A stretch of 64,000 nucleotides of DNA from Diadema setosum (taxonomy: Eukaryota > Echinodermata > Echinoidea > Diadematoida > Diadematidae): assembly GCA_033980235.1 (NCBI GenBank), contig CM067079.1, forward strand, positions 29,325,647-29,389,646, written 5' to 3'. Below the pieces are notes generated by a model. The model was not told the DNA's origin and ran no database searches. It saw nothing but the letters and a program-made list of their open reading frames with translations. Below, in pieces: positions 53,101 through 64,000 of this stretch; position 1 is the first letter of the stretch, and every line of letters starts with the position of its first letter. A program made the translations under genes and the position numbers.

Positions 53101-55492
53101 ACTCAATCCAGCAGCACAGAGCTTCAGGGGAAAAAAAGTTCTAAAATTCTAGAACAGGCTGCAAAGTTTTCACATAAACCAAGAAACCACATCTAAAACA
53201 GCATGCATTCAGAACTACCGATATTATCTGAATCAGTCATTGCTTGCCAGCTCATTATAAGTAAGCCAAGGGCAAACCCACTAAAGTACATGTACTTGCT
53301 TCCAGCATGCTACACTCTAAGATTGATGTCACATCGACTTCAACAAGTTAAATGAAACTGATCTATTTTGGTCGGATGGAAGGAAAGTCTGACAGTTTTC
53401 ATATCTACTAAATACTCTGTTGAATGATCACACAATCAGATCCATTGGAGGACATTCGCTGAAAGACATACATGTAGTCATGTGGTGACAAAATGTGATT
53501 ATTGTTGCATTATTCTTCTCCTGAATACAATGAGTAAATGAAGAGTAATACATGCATGTAAATTACCTCAGATATTTTTCTTTCCTTTCTTGAAGCAAGA
53601 ATACATCTCTTACATGTAAATCATCAAAATATATGGATTAAAAAAAGATTCAGTTTAAATAGTGCAGACATAATTTGTCAGGTAATGTCATATTCAGCAA
53701 CAGCAATCATGAAATTTACAGTGTCAATCAATACCTCAAATTCTTGTTAATTTCTTCAAACATTCCTAGTGTACGTTTATCAAAAAAAAAAAAAAAAACT
53801 GTGCTAGCAAACGTCCTTTCATTAAAAAATCTTGATGAGATATACATGTTTCTCTTTAGTAATGATGAGCTTGTGTTCAGTGTTATACCACTTTCACCGT
53901 GAATACATTTTATTGTACATCATGCAGAGTACCAAAAATACATTTCGTGCCCAGGGTAAGAATTCAAAGGCATCTGCGGCATGGAGATAGGATAGCAGTG
54001 AGGAAACTCAAAGTGTGTCAAAATTTTACACGAAATTACCAATGTATAAGAGAGAGTTGTTACAAAGTCACAACATCCAAGTACATTTCTGTTCAAGGTT
54101 CACATCTTTTCTTTGGTATTTTCTATTTCAGCTCACTCGTGGCTTGACCAGATTTTTATTTCCACTTTGCAGTTGAAATAATATTTCCCTCCAAATCAAT
54201 CTTGATTCAAACTAATACAGAGGTTAATGAGTGACATTTTAGAGTTTAACTTTGTATGTCATGCAAACAGTATCCGGAAAAGACAAAGTCGATATATGTG
54301 TCATTTGAGCTCTGATTTAATTTCTCTGTGCCAAAACATTCGATATTCTACAGCAATGCATTAAGAGCTCTAAGTAGTTGGATGAATGTAGTGAAGGATA
54401 AAAATCAATATCCTTATTCTTCATAAATCTGCAACACTAATTCTATAAGTATATGCCAAGATCTTCTAGGGCATTCCATCTGACTATGAATCAGCCGCAG
54501 TGTACCAATCTATAAATTTGTTATAGACAAATTACAACTGGGCCTGTGTCTTAGATATAGATCGTACATCTAGATTTAAATAGATTCAAACGTGTTTCAA
54601 TTTATGTATCTCCATAGAAACAAACCCTGTTTTAACAGGAAACGTATCAAATGATCCCAAAAAATAGGAAACAAGATCTTTTTTGGTATTCCATAGACAT
54701 ACCCAGTCGTACGTTCCATCACACCACCTACTGCTGTCATACAGCCAGAAGATGCATTCAAAACTCTCAGAGTAAATAATACACACACCAGATATCCTAT
54801 ATCCAAACACCATGTGACAAATCCACTAATTTTTCTTCAAATGATATGCAATAAATGAAACTCATCTATTTTTCTTGATCTATCACTGCCTCCATTGAGA
54901 GCTGAAATAGGTCATATGGCCATAAAGGCATCAGGCAGAGAACTAACTTTCATATTGGATGACCATTAGTATTTTCTTGATACAACATACAAAACCTTGG
55001 ACACATATCACAGAGGTGCATTGCTTTAAATTGTTCATTAATCTCTCTGTTTGCTACTTCAGAACTCACCCACGCTTGGCCATTACTTAAATGAATACTG
55101 TACACCCACCAAAACTTACAGAGGAGAAACTTTTTAATATTCCACGATGAATTTAGAACATTCATCATATTAATGCATGTTATCTTCTATGTGGATGCCA
55201 AATAGTTAACATATTCATTTCTCATCCTACCCCCCCCCCCCCCAAAAAAAATAATAATAAATGACACATGGCAGAAACTATTGGTTTTCTAAAACGTATG
55301 GTTGTTAAAGAAAAACCTTTCTTAGAAATTGAATAGAATACATCACAATGAATCCATGCAACTATCAGGAATACAGGATATATTACTGCTGGGACAAGGA
55401 TGCAGCGGCAGATTTGTCGACACGCGTCTAGCTACGGACCTGTCAATCAAACTACAGCTGATGACAGGAGGGGAGAGATCCTCCGTCTAGAT

Positions 55493-55570
55493 TCATCTCA
55501 CATGCTGCTTGTTCATGTTAGTCAGCATCTGACTGATGTAAGAGGTCAGGAGGTCATCCATCTTGTAGCC
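55493..55570 (-). CDS. MYO7A: MYO7 terminal coding exon
   Basis: [20 protein letters not shown] and KQHVR, then TGA at 55493-55495. Acceptor tttag. Confidence 0.93.
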   Translation of the reverse strand, partial: GYKMDDLLTSYISQMLTNMNKQHVR

Positions 55571-58500
55571 CTAAAGAGCAAAAGAGAAATGAAAATATGG
55601 AAGGACTTAAACAACACTTGAAAAATATGAAGGAGTGAAATTCATAATAAGGACAAATTGGGATGAAATGATAGAGTTTGATGTTTATACAAATGTATTA
55701 TTCTTGCAGGTTGCTTTTATTGCACTGATTTATGTTGATGAGAGGCACTTTGTCAAACATTGAGTTGTTGGTTTGTTTCTTTTGACTCACTATGAAGATA
55801 TACAGTAACCACAGAAACTACTTAATCTTTACTGAATTGGTTAATATAAATGACTACTCACTACGCGGAGGCCCAATGGACCCCAACGAAAATCAAATAT
55901 GATGATGTGCATCACAAAAATACTGTGGTGTGAACCCACTACAGCTTTTCATAAAGGATGATCCATACCAGAGTCAGTTTTTATCAGCCATTTATTTGAA
56001 ACTATGTAGAGTGGATGCATTGGTAGATTAAGCTGTTTATTTATGTCCCTTATGGGTACAGTGGACTCCCGTTATAATGATATCCTCAGATCCAGCAGTC
56101 TTCTTTCATTTTATCGAAATTTCATTTTATCTGAACAAAAAAAAACAATAAAAAGACAAAGAGCCGGTAATGTTGCTGCCTGAATTTTTATTTTGTTGTA
56201 ACCAGAATTTCGTTATAACCGTGTTTGTAAAACGGGAGTGCGCTGTATCACATCCCAGGCTATTATCACATGAATAAACTGCCATGACCGCTTAGATTTG
56301 CATAGTGGAAATATGCATCATAACTTGCTTCACGAATCTAGCTGTCTGGAGGAGAAATTTCACTGGATATTTTGATACGAGGTGGGATGTTACAAAGTTA
56401 CAGATAAAATTAAGAGCAGACGTCTACGACACACAAACTCAACATAGAGGTTTAACCCATGGAGGATGGTCTGATTTTGCTACAACACACATTTCCCATA
56501 GACACTTGTCCGAGTAAACTTGGGATTCATCCTCAATGGGTTAAGTGATGATTCTCCTAGCACCATTCATTCCACTTGAATCAAGTCAACAGAGGGGGAA
56601 ACACTTACAAGGGAGGTCTCGCAAAGCAGTTTGGTGCCTCCGACCAGATTTCCGATTGTCATGTGGAAGTAGGTGTTCCCCGAGCTCCAGTTTGAGATCT
56701 TGGTGAAGGGGTAAGTGGCCAGAGGTTCCTGCAGAGAAATGCGTGATAGTTTGAGGGGTAAATGACTATCCGGGTTGCTTCAATTTGTTGCAGTGAAATC
56801 ATTTGGGTGCACCTGCATTTCGTAACTGAACTACATTGTAACATAAAACCAGAAACACTCGTGCCATGAAACTTTGGCGAAATGGAGCTGGCAGCCTTTA
56901 TCGCAAAATGAAACTTTTTGTGAATTGCCGACTATAGAAAAATTACAAGTATACTACATTTGCTGGCATTCAGTACATTGTGTAAAGTTACAAAAACTTT
57001 CATGTGCATTTTACACTCATGAATCTTGGCTCCTCACAAAATTCACAAAAGTTTCTTGCATGCAAAAATCACTCCTCAAATGCACAAACAGAAATCTAAA
57101 ACATTACTGTTATTGTTTGCTTGAGTTTTTTTTTTTGCCTTAAAAATGGAAATAAAAGAAACAAATATATGATAAAATAAACCAGAAATTGGCTCGTTCT
57201 TGCCTTGTTCCTGGGATCTATGAGGTTCACTCCATGCTTGTTGATTGCAATCAGCAGAATATCTGGGAGATGATTGGCTGAAGTTTGCTGCAGAACAAAA
57301 ATATTAATATCAGACAAAACACACCAAAAATTAACAAACGATCAGGCTGAAACTCACATGAATACTGGATTCAGAAATATCAGCATAATACTACATGAAG
57401 TCAGTTTGTTGAAGTAGCAGACTATCAAACTAATCATGAAAAGATATGTGGTGCTTGAGAAAGAAACGCACATTATATCCTGTGCTCAACGGGTTAGGTT
57501 TGAAAACAAACTATAGAGATGGATGCAAAACAGATGGGTGTTGCCATTTTAAAGCTTTCGTGTAATGAAGAAGCGGGCTTTGATTTGCATATACTAATAT
57601 GTGAATGGGATGGGGCTGGTGACCTTGGAAGTGTGTGTGTGTGTGTGTGTGGGAGGGGGGGGGGGGGTGGCCAAGGAAGGAACCTGATTGTAAATGTGAC
57701 GCGTTGCATGCACGAAATGAAGTCCACATAATTACATGTATATCACATCACTATATATGATCACAAACAAATTACAATGTAATCACATTCAATGTGCAAC
57801 ATACATTGTGTCTTTCTTGAATGGAGTGACTCTTTATCATGACTGTGTACACTGTCAGACATGAAATATACTAAAATTGTAAACTGTAGAATGTAATATA
57901 TGAAATTGTTCACTGATAGATATCTCCCTTGCTACAAGAAAAAGAAAATGCAAAGAAAAATTAAATCTACAATTTAAAGCCCATTTTCAAAATAATCTGA
58001 CCCCTGGTAAAAAGAAAGCACCGAAGAAAGTAAATGAATCAGATTCTGTTTTGACCTTGCCTCTGGTCTAAGTCATCATCCTGAAAGCGATTATTTGCTT
58101 TTGACTGAAAATAAGATACGCTAGTTATCATCAAACACCCTCATCCCAGTCAAATCTTACAACAAATGTGTATGGGATTGAGAAATAAGATGACATTAAA
58201 GTCATAACAGTTTCACTTTGAAGGCATTTCCTGCAATCAGTGGTACATTGTACACACAGCCTTTAGTCCATTAATGCATTCACCGTTAGATCTCTTCAAC
58301 CCGTTGAGGATGAGTCCCGAGTATACTCGGGCAGGTGTCTATGGGAAATGCGTGTTGTAGCAAAATCAAACCCTCCTCAACGGGTTAATATGTTTCAGTA
58401 ACAGGTGCCAAAGCATTTTTCCCACACACAAACAAACACACACAATACATACTGATATCCACAAGTGAAGATACAAACTACAAACCCTTGTACAATGTAG

Positions 58501-61500
58501 CTTGGTAGCAATAGGTATTATCATAAAGGAATCATGGCCATTACAGTTTTACAGCAACATTCTACTAGCAACTGCACAACACTGTCTCGTAATTCGGTGA
58601 CACGCACAGTGATGGGGGGGGGGGGGGAAGGGGATACAGCCATGCAGGTTCACAAGTCATCATAAATCATGAAGTGTCAAGGAAGAGTTTTTTTTTTTTG
58701 TGCTAAACTCCATGGTGATAGCATATCAGAAATGTATGCCTATAGATATATTCATATCTATATCATAATTGCCACGTTAACACAGTAGACAGTACCTCTC
58801 TCTTTCCCAAGGCCTTCTATTCCAAAGTGCATGTATGCCATGTATAGCATATATATACTATTTTCAAAAAGAAACTACCTATCAACTTTTAAGATCAAGT
58901 ATCAAATATCTTCATGAAGGCTTTTGTTTGAGAAATGAAAGTGTCACTTTCCACTATAAACTTTCCAAGATAATGATGAGATATGGTGAAGGAAACGAGG
59001 GAATACACCAAGGTAAGTCCTTGATTTCAATTCAGGGAGAGCAGTCTGTCTTTTTGTATGGATTGTTATTTCTTAGACTGCATTTCAGTTTTAATTTGCT
59101 TATATTCAAAATCAGCTTCAAAGTTTGCAGCAGTATCATATGACAACAGATAAACTAGTTAATGTTTCTGGGACGAGTCATAATTTGTATCATTTTCTTG
59201 GCTTCCAAAAAAAAACCTAAAGTGATTAAGTAATGCAAGTGAGAAAGATGTCAGGGCCCGCAAACCTCCTCCCCTTGATACCTTGTATTTGATCTTCTGA
59301 GAAGGTTGTCCAACCTACAACAAGCTGTAACATAGCTCTTGTCATACTGCCTCAAGTGCCTCAAGAAATAAATAATGTTATTGCAAAAAGGGTAAAGAGC
59401 CATTTTTAAACATATTTTAATATGTCCATCATCAGATTGAGCAAAATGAAATTTTCCAATGATTCTTCATGTGTTACATAATGACATGTATTCTCAAAGT
59501 TCTGATAAAAAAAAATATACATTCTAATAATATTTTTAATTGGTTTTTTTTAGCACCTTTAATTTTAAATATCTCAAATCAACAAGAATGGATTTAACTC
59601 ATTATGCAATCAAACTCTTCAATTGTTGAACTTTCTTTAGACTGTGCAGCCATGCAACATGAAATTTAAAATTTGAAATAGCATAATGTAGTTTGTAGAT
59701 TCCATGAGTGGTAATTATAAATTCAGACAGTTTTGCAGTCTTGATCCAAAGACAAGAACACCATGCAACTATATAGTGATAATAATATTTCCAAACAGAT
59801 GAATACAGGTATGTGAATTTTTAAGCACAAGCAGTGAGGATGAATTGTTAAGAATATGTGACAGTCAGTAAACTTGGTCATGACTGTTAACAAATTCATC
59901 AATATAGAGTCACAAGGTGATGGTAATATAAGAGCTGTGGGAAAATAATACATGTTGCACTCTTCCTGGGAGAAAAAAACGACAATAATACTGGACTGAC
60001 TGAAGGTTGGATACAGAGGTGCATCTTACGCATGCAGGAGTGTATGTGGGGAATAGAGGAATCTCCACTAACTCACCGACTGATCAGAATTGCTTTTTAA
60101 TGGAGAATACATGGAAGATTGTAACGCCACTGACTGAGAGAAAGAAATGAAATGATGAGCCAACACAGACCCTGATAGTCCCACATATTCAAAGTGCTGT
60201 TAGAGGAATATAACCTCAAGATCCCACTGGGTGAAGAAAATATGACAGTAATATAAAATAGTCCCACAGGATGAAAGTGAAAACTATGAAAGTATGAAAA
60301 CAGGTCCCATCTTATGAAAAAAAAGAAAATCATCAAAACAATAGACTGAATCCTTGGTGAAAACGTAAATTGAGTATTCAGAGAAAATAGAAATATAATG
60401 CAATAATGTAAGACAGTAATGTCTTGATCTTCATAAAGGATGACATACTAATAACATGAGAACACAAAAGATCGATCTGACAGTGTACAATTTACTCGTT
60501 CAGCATCTCAAACAACTCGTGTCAAATCCAATTTTAACAAACCCTATGGGGGTCCTCAACCTGCATCAGTTTGATAAGTCTCCATTGAAAACTCTGGATA
60601 TGTAGTGTAACCATATTAAAATGCTTTGTCAATGATGTTTTAACCAAAGCTTGAAATATACTTGAAGTCTCTGGTGAAAAGTCTGGATATGCAGTCGAAA
60701 AAATTGAAAGATGTACACTTGGCCAATGACATAATGAGGAAAGCTTAAAACTCCGACAAGCAACAAAGGCAAACGTTTGTAGGAGATATGAAACAGAGAT
60801 GTAACAACAATACAGACTGAAAAGGTTAGGCATCTGAAAATATATCCAATGAAATGTTAGAAAGGTTGCCAGGATTTCATTCTATAGGAAAATCATCTTC
60901 AGGCACTGGTAGGTAATATGACCAAATGGCTATTTTTTGACAGATTTACATCATCACTTTTGATATGACTGTTACTAATATAGCATGAAGGGCTTCGGTA
61001 ACAGCCGAGAGGATGCTAGGTATTTTTGTAGCTTCTGCAGTTTATTTGTAACTTTGAACTCCTGCACATTTGTATATGCATTTTCCAGTCTTACTTGAAA
61101 TTGAATCAAGATGAAAATGTGTAGAGCAACTTTCAGAAGAGCCTCATACATATATTTTTTTGTTATTTGAAATAGATCTGTACATGTGTTCTGAACAAAA
61201 ATCATTTCAAACGTACAAATGTAGATTATCTACATCTATTCCAAAACAAAAAACCCAAGAAAAAAAAATCCTAATCCAGGAGCAGATTAAAGACAGACAT
61301 TAAAGCAGTATAGATGGGAAGAAAGGGCGGGTGGGTTTAAAAAAACAACAACAACAACTGGTGTATTCTTCTGATACAAAATGTCACTATACTCAGACAT
61401 CTCTGGCTATCAGACATTTGAAGATAGAGCAAGAAAGAATACATATGAGACCAGCTTACGAACAGACTAAAATTCTATGCACACTATGTATCTCTTCAGA

Positions 61501-62436
61501 AAAAGTCAAACTTGACTGAGACTGGCTTTACATAGCAACAACTTGGGCAAGCAAACTACATACAAAGCAATGAAATGTGTTGAGAATTTGATATGGGTAA
61601 ACAAGGCAGCTTGTTACTTTTTTTTCTTTTTTCTTTTTGTCTGAGGAGAGGAATACATTTAGTAAATCAGTTTACTGGAACATGATGAACACTCTCTTTT
61701 CTTTCTTGTTTTTTCTTTAACAATATTCATTGTAGGGTTGCTTTGCTTGTGTCTTTCCCCAACACTAGTTTCTTTTAATGTATACCTACAAACAGTCTCT
61801 GAAATTTAACTGTTATACAAAAGACCAAAGGACATAAACAAGGGATATTTGAGCAAGACTTTACTCTATCGCTGTATAGCAAATGAGAACGATTATGGTT
61901 GAACAACACATAGAGTACTAATTTCTTTCCCTAATTTTATGCATCATGTGTGAAATCTTGTAGGCAACTCCAAAGAAGTGGGTTGGAAAGGCAGAGATCT
62001 GAAGCTTTCATATTTGCCGTGGATACTCACCCTGACTTCAAAGAAGGCGGAGCCAAAGGTCTGCCACCGGTAGATGATCTTCAAGAAGGCGATCTTGGCG
62101 TCGTCCTGAGATTTACCCGCATGCTTGTTGTAGGCTCCAACGATAGACTGAATCAGGCAAAGAAGGGGGCAGAAATTACATAATAAATTAATTCAGAGAG
62201 CTCTTTTGTGGGTCTCTAAGAGCAAGTAACACCCAAAATATCAGAATATTCTAGCAGAGGAAAGGAATTTTCTTCACTAAAATCTTGTTACAATATAAAT
62301 CTCCTGTAGGTCTAATGTCTTGATTGACAAGAAGTGAAAATTTCAAAATGGTTGAAAATGCTAGAAGAGTAGAAGTGGGTGAATTCTTCTGAAGGACAGA
62401 TTCACTTCCTGGGATTTTTTGGTTTTGGTTTTGGTG

Positions 62437-62484
<48 letters not shown>

Positions 62485-63754
62485 GAAAGAATTCCTGTCA
62501 ACCCTGGGACTTCAGAGGAAAAAAATCAAAGTTTAAGACAGGGTCAAATCTAGAAAGGTTTTTCTGTGTATGTGTGTGAAGTTTTCAGAGAGGGGGTATG
62601 TCTTGATCATCTTCAAAATAAGTACAAAGTAATGGAGGAGTAAGATACTCTTGTTATGCTTTGGATTTTTGTTCTGCTAATGAACAATAGGATGAAGAGT
62701 CTTACCCTCTTCCACTCCTCTGGGGACTGCACCCTCTGAAGGTCAGCTGGTACTAGCTCCTTGAGGAGCCGAGGGATGCTCTGGAACTCAGTCTTGTCGT
62801 TGTCGAAGCGGACGCGGTACTGGAGGGCAGCCAGCTGTGCGGCCTCCTCCTTCAGGCACTTGTGGTAGCCGCGCAGCAGCTTGGGCAACTCCTGGTGGTA
62901 GTGGAAGATGATGTCGGCGTTGCGGTCCTTGCCCGGAACCGTGTTGGTCCAGAGCTTCTTCATGAAGAACACCTGGTAGGTCAGGGGCATGGCACCTTTG
63001 AAGACAAAATATCAGCAGTGTAAGAGCAGGCAGGCAGGCAGTCATAGCTTTCTTTAATTGTGATTTAGATCGCAGGAGGATACAGTACACATAGTATATT
63101 TTTGCGAGGTAACTACTTTTGCGAATTTAAAGAGTTGAGTGTTACTGCTTTGAGTGCAATGTTTTCTATGCCAGTTTTCTATCTTCGAACCTTAATGCAA
63201 CGACTGCATCATTTTTTTTTTTTTTTCATTAGAGACCCAGTAGCTTGGGGATACCATAAAGTGGGAAAGCTTGCCCTGCTTGGGTATATTTGAGAATCCC
63301 CGTAATGAATCATGTACAACTCCATCGCTGTTCTCTTTGGAAGTACACACACAGCCAAAGAATCTTGATGGGAGTTGACCACTAGCGATGAGCAAATGCT
63401 TCAATACACGCACTTGCTGACCGGTGCTATTCATGGTCTTCAAATATACCCCAGCAGGCAGCAAATGAATTGGGCCACCCACGAATCCCCACGCTACCAA
63501 TGCCCTATTTTATATTCGCGTGCTTTTATTTTCGCGGTAAGTTCTGGTTGTGCGAAATGCGCGAAAATTTCAACACAGCGAAAATTTCCACTTTTACAGT
63601 ATATCTTTTGATAAAACAGGGCCCAGGTCTTCAAGGACCAGAGTACTCTAGAGCTGAAGATACTCACCATCCCTGTTTGGTCTAGCCTTGCGGATCCAGT
63701 CAGTCAGGTGACGTACAAAGTCAAAGAAGAAGTCGCCCTCCGGAACGCTTATCA
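55493..63754 (-). CDS. MYO7A: Unconventional myosin VII (MYO7A-like), C-terminal 257 residues, 5' part outside window
   Basis: Actin-based motor of microvilli, stereocilia and sensory cells; the C-terminal MyTH4-FERM tandem binds cargo and scaffold proteins. Six minus-strand exons join in frame: 63668-63754, 62706-62995, 62031-62147, 57204-57287, 56609-56728, 55493-55570 (stop TGA 55493-55495). They encode the second FERM domain from near the end of its first lobe: [40 protein letters not shown] and [33 protein letters not shown] and [48 protein letters not shown]; and [16 protein letters not shown] near the end. Nearly every block matches vertebrate myosin VIIA. Myosin VIIB is less likely, but invertebrate MYO7 may be ancestral to both. 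One intron uses a GC donor. No breaks. Confidence 0.95.
56059..56244. mobile_element. pogo/Tigger-like MITE family E, copy 3
   Basis: CAGTGGACTCCCGTTATAAT at the left and AACGGGAGTGCGCTG at the right, flanked by TA. In the last MYO7 intron. Confidence 0.75.
56452..56544. repeat. Small hairpin family H, copy 2
   Basis: TTAACCCATGGAGGATGG at the left and ATCCTCAATGGGTTAA at the right; the interior matches the reverse complement of 58298-58387 (TTGCTACAACACACATTTCC, ATAGACAC). Confidence 0.7.
56609..56728 (-). CDS. MYO7A: MYO7 exon: FERM2 lobe F3
   Basis: Forty codons: [20 protein letters not shown] ... [11 protein letters not shown]. Acceptor ctgcag, donor gtaagt. Confidence 0.95.
57204..57287 (-). 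CDS. MYO7A: MYO7 exon with GC donor
   Basis: Twenty-eight codons: [20 protein letters not shown] ... DPRNK. The acceptor is ctgcag. The donor reads AAG|gcaaga, a GC-AG intron whose other donor positions fit the consensus. Confidence 0.92.
57615..57670. repeat. GT run followed by G run
   Basis: GTGTGT then a G run near the MYO7 intron; ordinary simple repeat. Confidence 0.85.
58298..58387. repeat. Small hairpin family H, copy 1
   Basis: 90 bp with inverted ends AACCCGTTGAGGA and TCCTCAACGGGTT and an internal perfect palindrome, CCCGAGTATACTCGGG. Related sequences lie at 56452 (inverted) and 5455; CTCAACGGGTTAGG at 57484 may be another end. Confidence 0.75.
62031..62147 (-). CDS. MYO7A: MYO7 exon: F2/F3 junction
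   Basis: Thirty-nine codons: [20 protein letters not shown] ... [10 protein letters not shown]. Acceptor ttcag, donor gtgagt. Confidence 0.95.
62436..62481. repeat. Long T homopolymer
   Basis: About 40-45 consecutive T in a MYO7 intron; its length is unreliable in any assembly. Confidence 0.9.
62706..62995 (-). CDS. MYO7A: MYO7 exon: FERM2 lobe F2
   Basis: Reads (G)[18 protein letters not shown] ... [18 protein letters not shown]. Acceptor aaag, donor gtaag, phase 0 at its end. Confidence 0.95.
63513..63604. mobile_element. MITE family D, copy 3 (right part only)
   Basis: TATTCGCGTGCTTTTATTTT and GAAATGCGCGAAAATTTCAA / TTTCCACTTTTACAGTATAT match the right part of 23980-24193. The left half is missing. 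Confidence 0.75.
63668..63754 (-). CDS. MYO7A: MYO7 exon: end of FERM2 lobe F1
   Basis: Encodes (V)[18 protein letters not shown] and [10 protein letters not shown], then one base of Gly. Acceptor tacag by frame and family fit; an AG nine bases further in is a weaker option. Confidence 0.85.
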
Positions 63755-64000
63755 CTGTACGGATAGAAGTGTGAAAACATTTGAGGTACACTCTGGACTT
63801 GCTCTAACCTGCAAATCATTCCTATTGTGTTAATGAACTTGTTCATTAAATAAACTTTCAGAATACCTAGCGTTAACTACATGTAAGCTGTCTATCACTT
63901 TTGGAATACAAAACTGGACAGATCTTGTGTGGCCTAACTCCACTAGAACTAAGTTCATTGTTACAAAATTGGGGAAGAGTATTTGAGATGATACTCTAAA

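Larger units (their letters stand above)
47700..55492. other. Region between the convergent HAO and MYO7 genes, no gene recognised
   Basis: AT-rich, with no ORF resembling a known protein. It probably holds both 3' UTRs and intergenic DNA. Contains a fragment of the GGCGGAGG element (48820-48880), the fold-back element at 50038, GA/G runs (49941-49984) and C/A runs at 53025-53075 and 55231-55250. Confidence 0.6.

Overview
This is a eukaryotic nuclear window from an animal. Genes are cut into short exons by long, repeat-filled GT-AG introns, and the proteins are clearly metazoan: a group I p21-activated kinase, an FMN-dependent 2-hydroxyacid oxidase and the tail of myosin VII. Dense fold-back MITEs with GGGCCC-type ends, TTAGGG-like tracts and a CR1/L2-like LINE whose ORF starts with a signal-peptide-like segment plus a 2A motif all point to a marine invertebrate deuterostome. 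An echinoderm is my first guess; the species cannot be fixed from the sequence.

Layout. (1) 1-21295, + strand: the C-terminal 450 codons of PAK in 11 exons. The phases agree across every junction and the sum is exactly 451 codons with the stop. The CRIB-containing 5' exons lie before the window. A polyadenylation signal lies at 21757. (2) 21296-30430: no recognisable gene; 3' UTR and intergenic DNA with many MITEs. (3) 30431-47699, + strand: a complete 401-residue HAO-family oxidase in 9 exons, again with perfectly consistent phases. Intron 1 holds a Tc1/mariner-type element (31603-36595) into which a 3.9-kb non-LTR retrotransposon (32107-36050) has inserted. (4) 47700-55492: no recognisable gene; probably 3' UTRs of the two convergent genes plus intergenic DNA. 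(5) 55493-63754, - strand: the last six coding exons of a myosin VII heavy chain, covering most of the second FERM domain to the stop. The 5' part lies beyond position 64000.

The three genes have no evident shared pathway (cytoskeletal signalling kinase, peroxisomal-type oxidase, actin motor). HAO and MYO7 are convergent.

The most unusual signals are not host genes: (a) the signal peptide plus 2A ribosome-skipping motif at the start of the LINE polyprotein, whose RT is broken by one stop; (b) a near-perfect 103-bp inverted repeat whose loop is a tRNA-like cloverleaf (46663-46950); (c) three fold-back elements with unrelated arms that share GC-rich ends and the same 11-mer CTGATTGGCTG at the hairpin apex; (d) a 1.3-kb element carrying AGGTCA direct-repeat clusters every ~150 bp; (e) an HAO paralogue with Cys at the conserved active-site Trp and a polyglycine C-terminus instead of a peroxisomal signal. 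Splice sites were placed by eye from reading-frame continuity and family similarity; no alignment or search was run.
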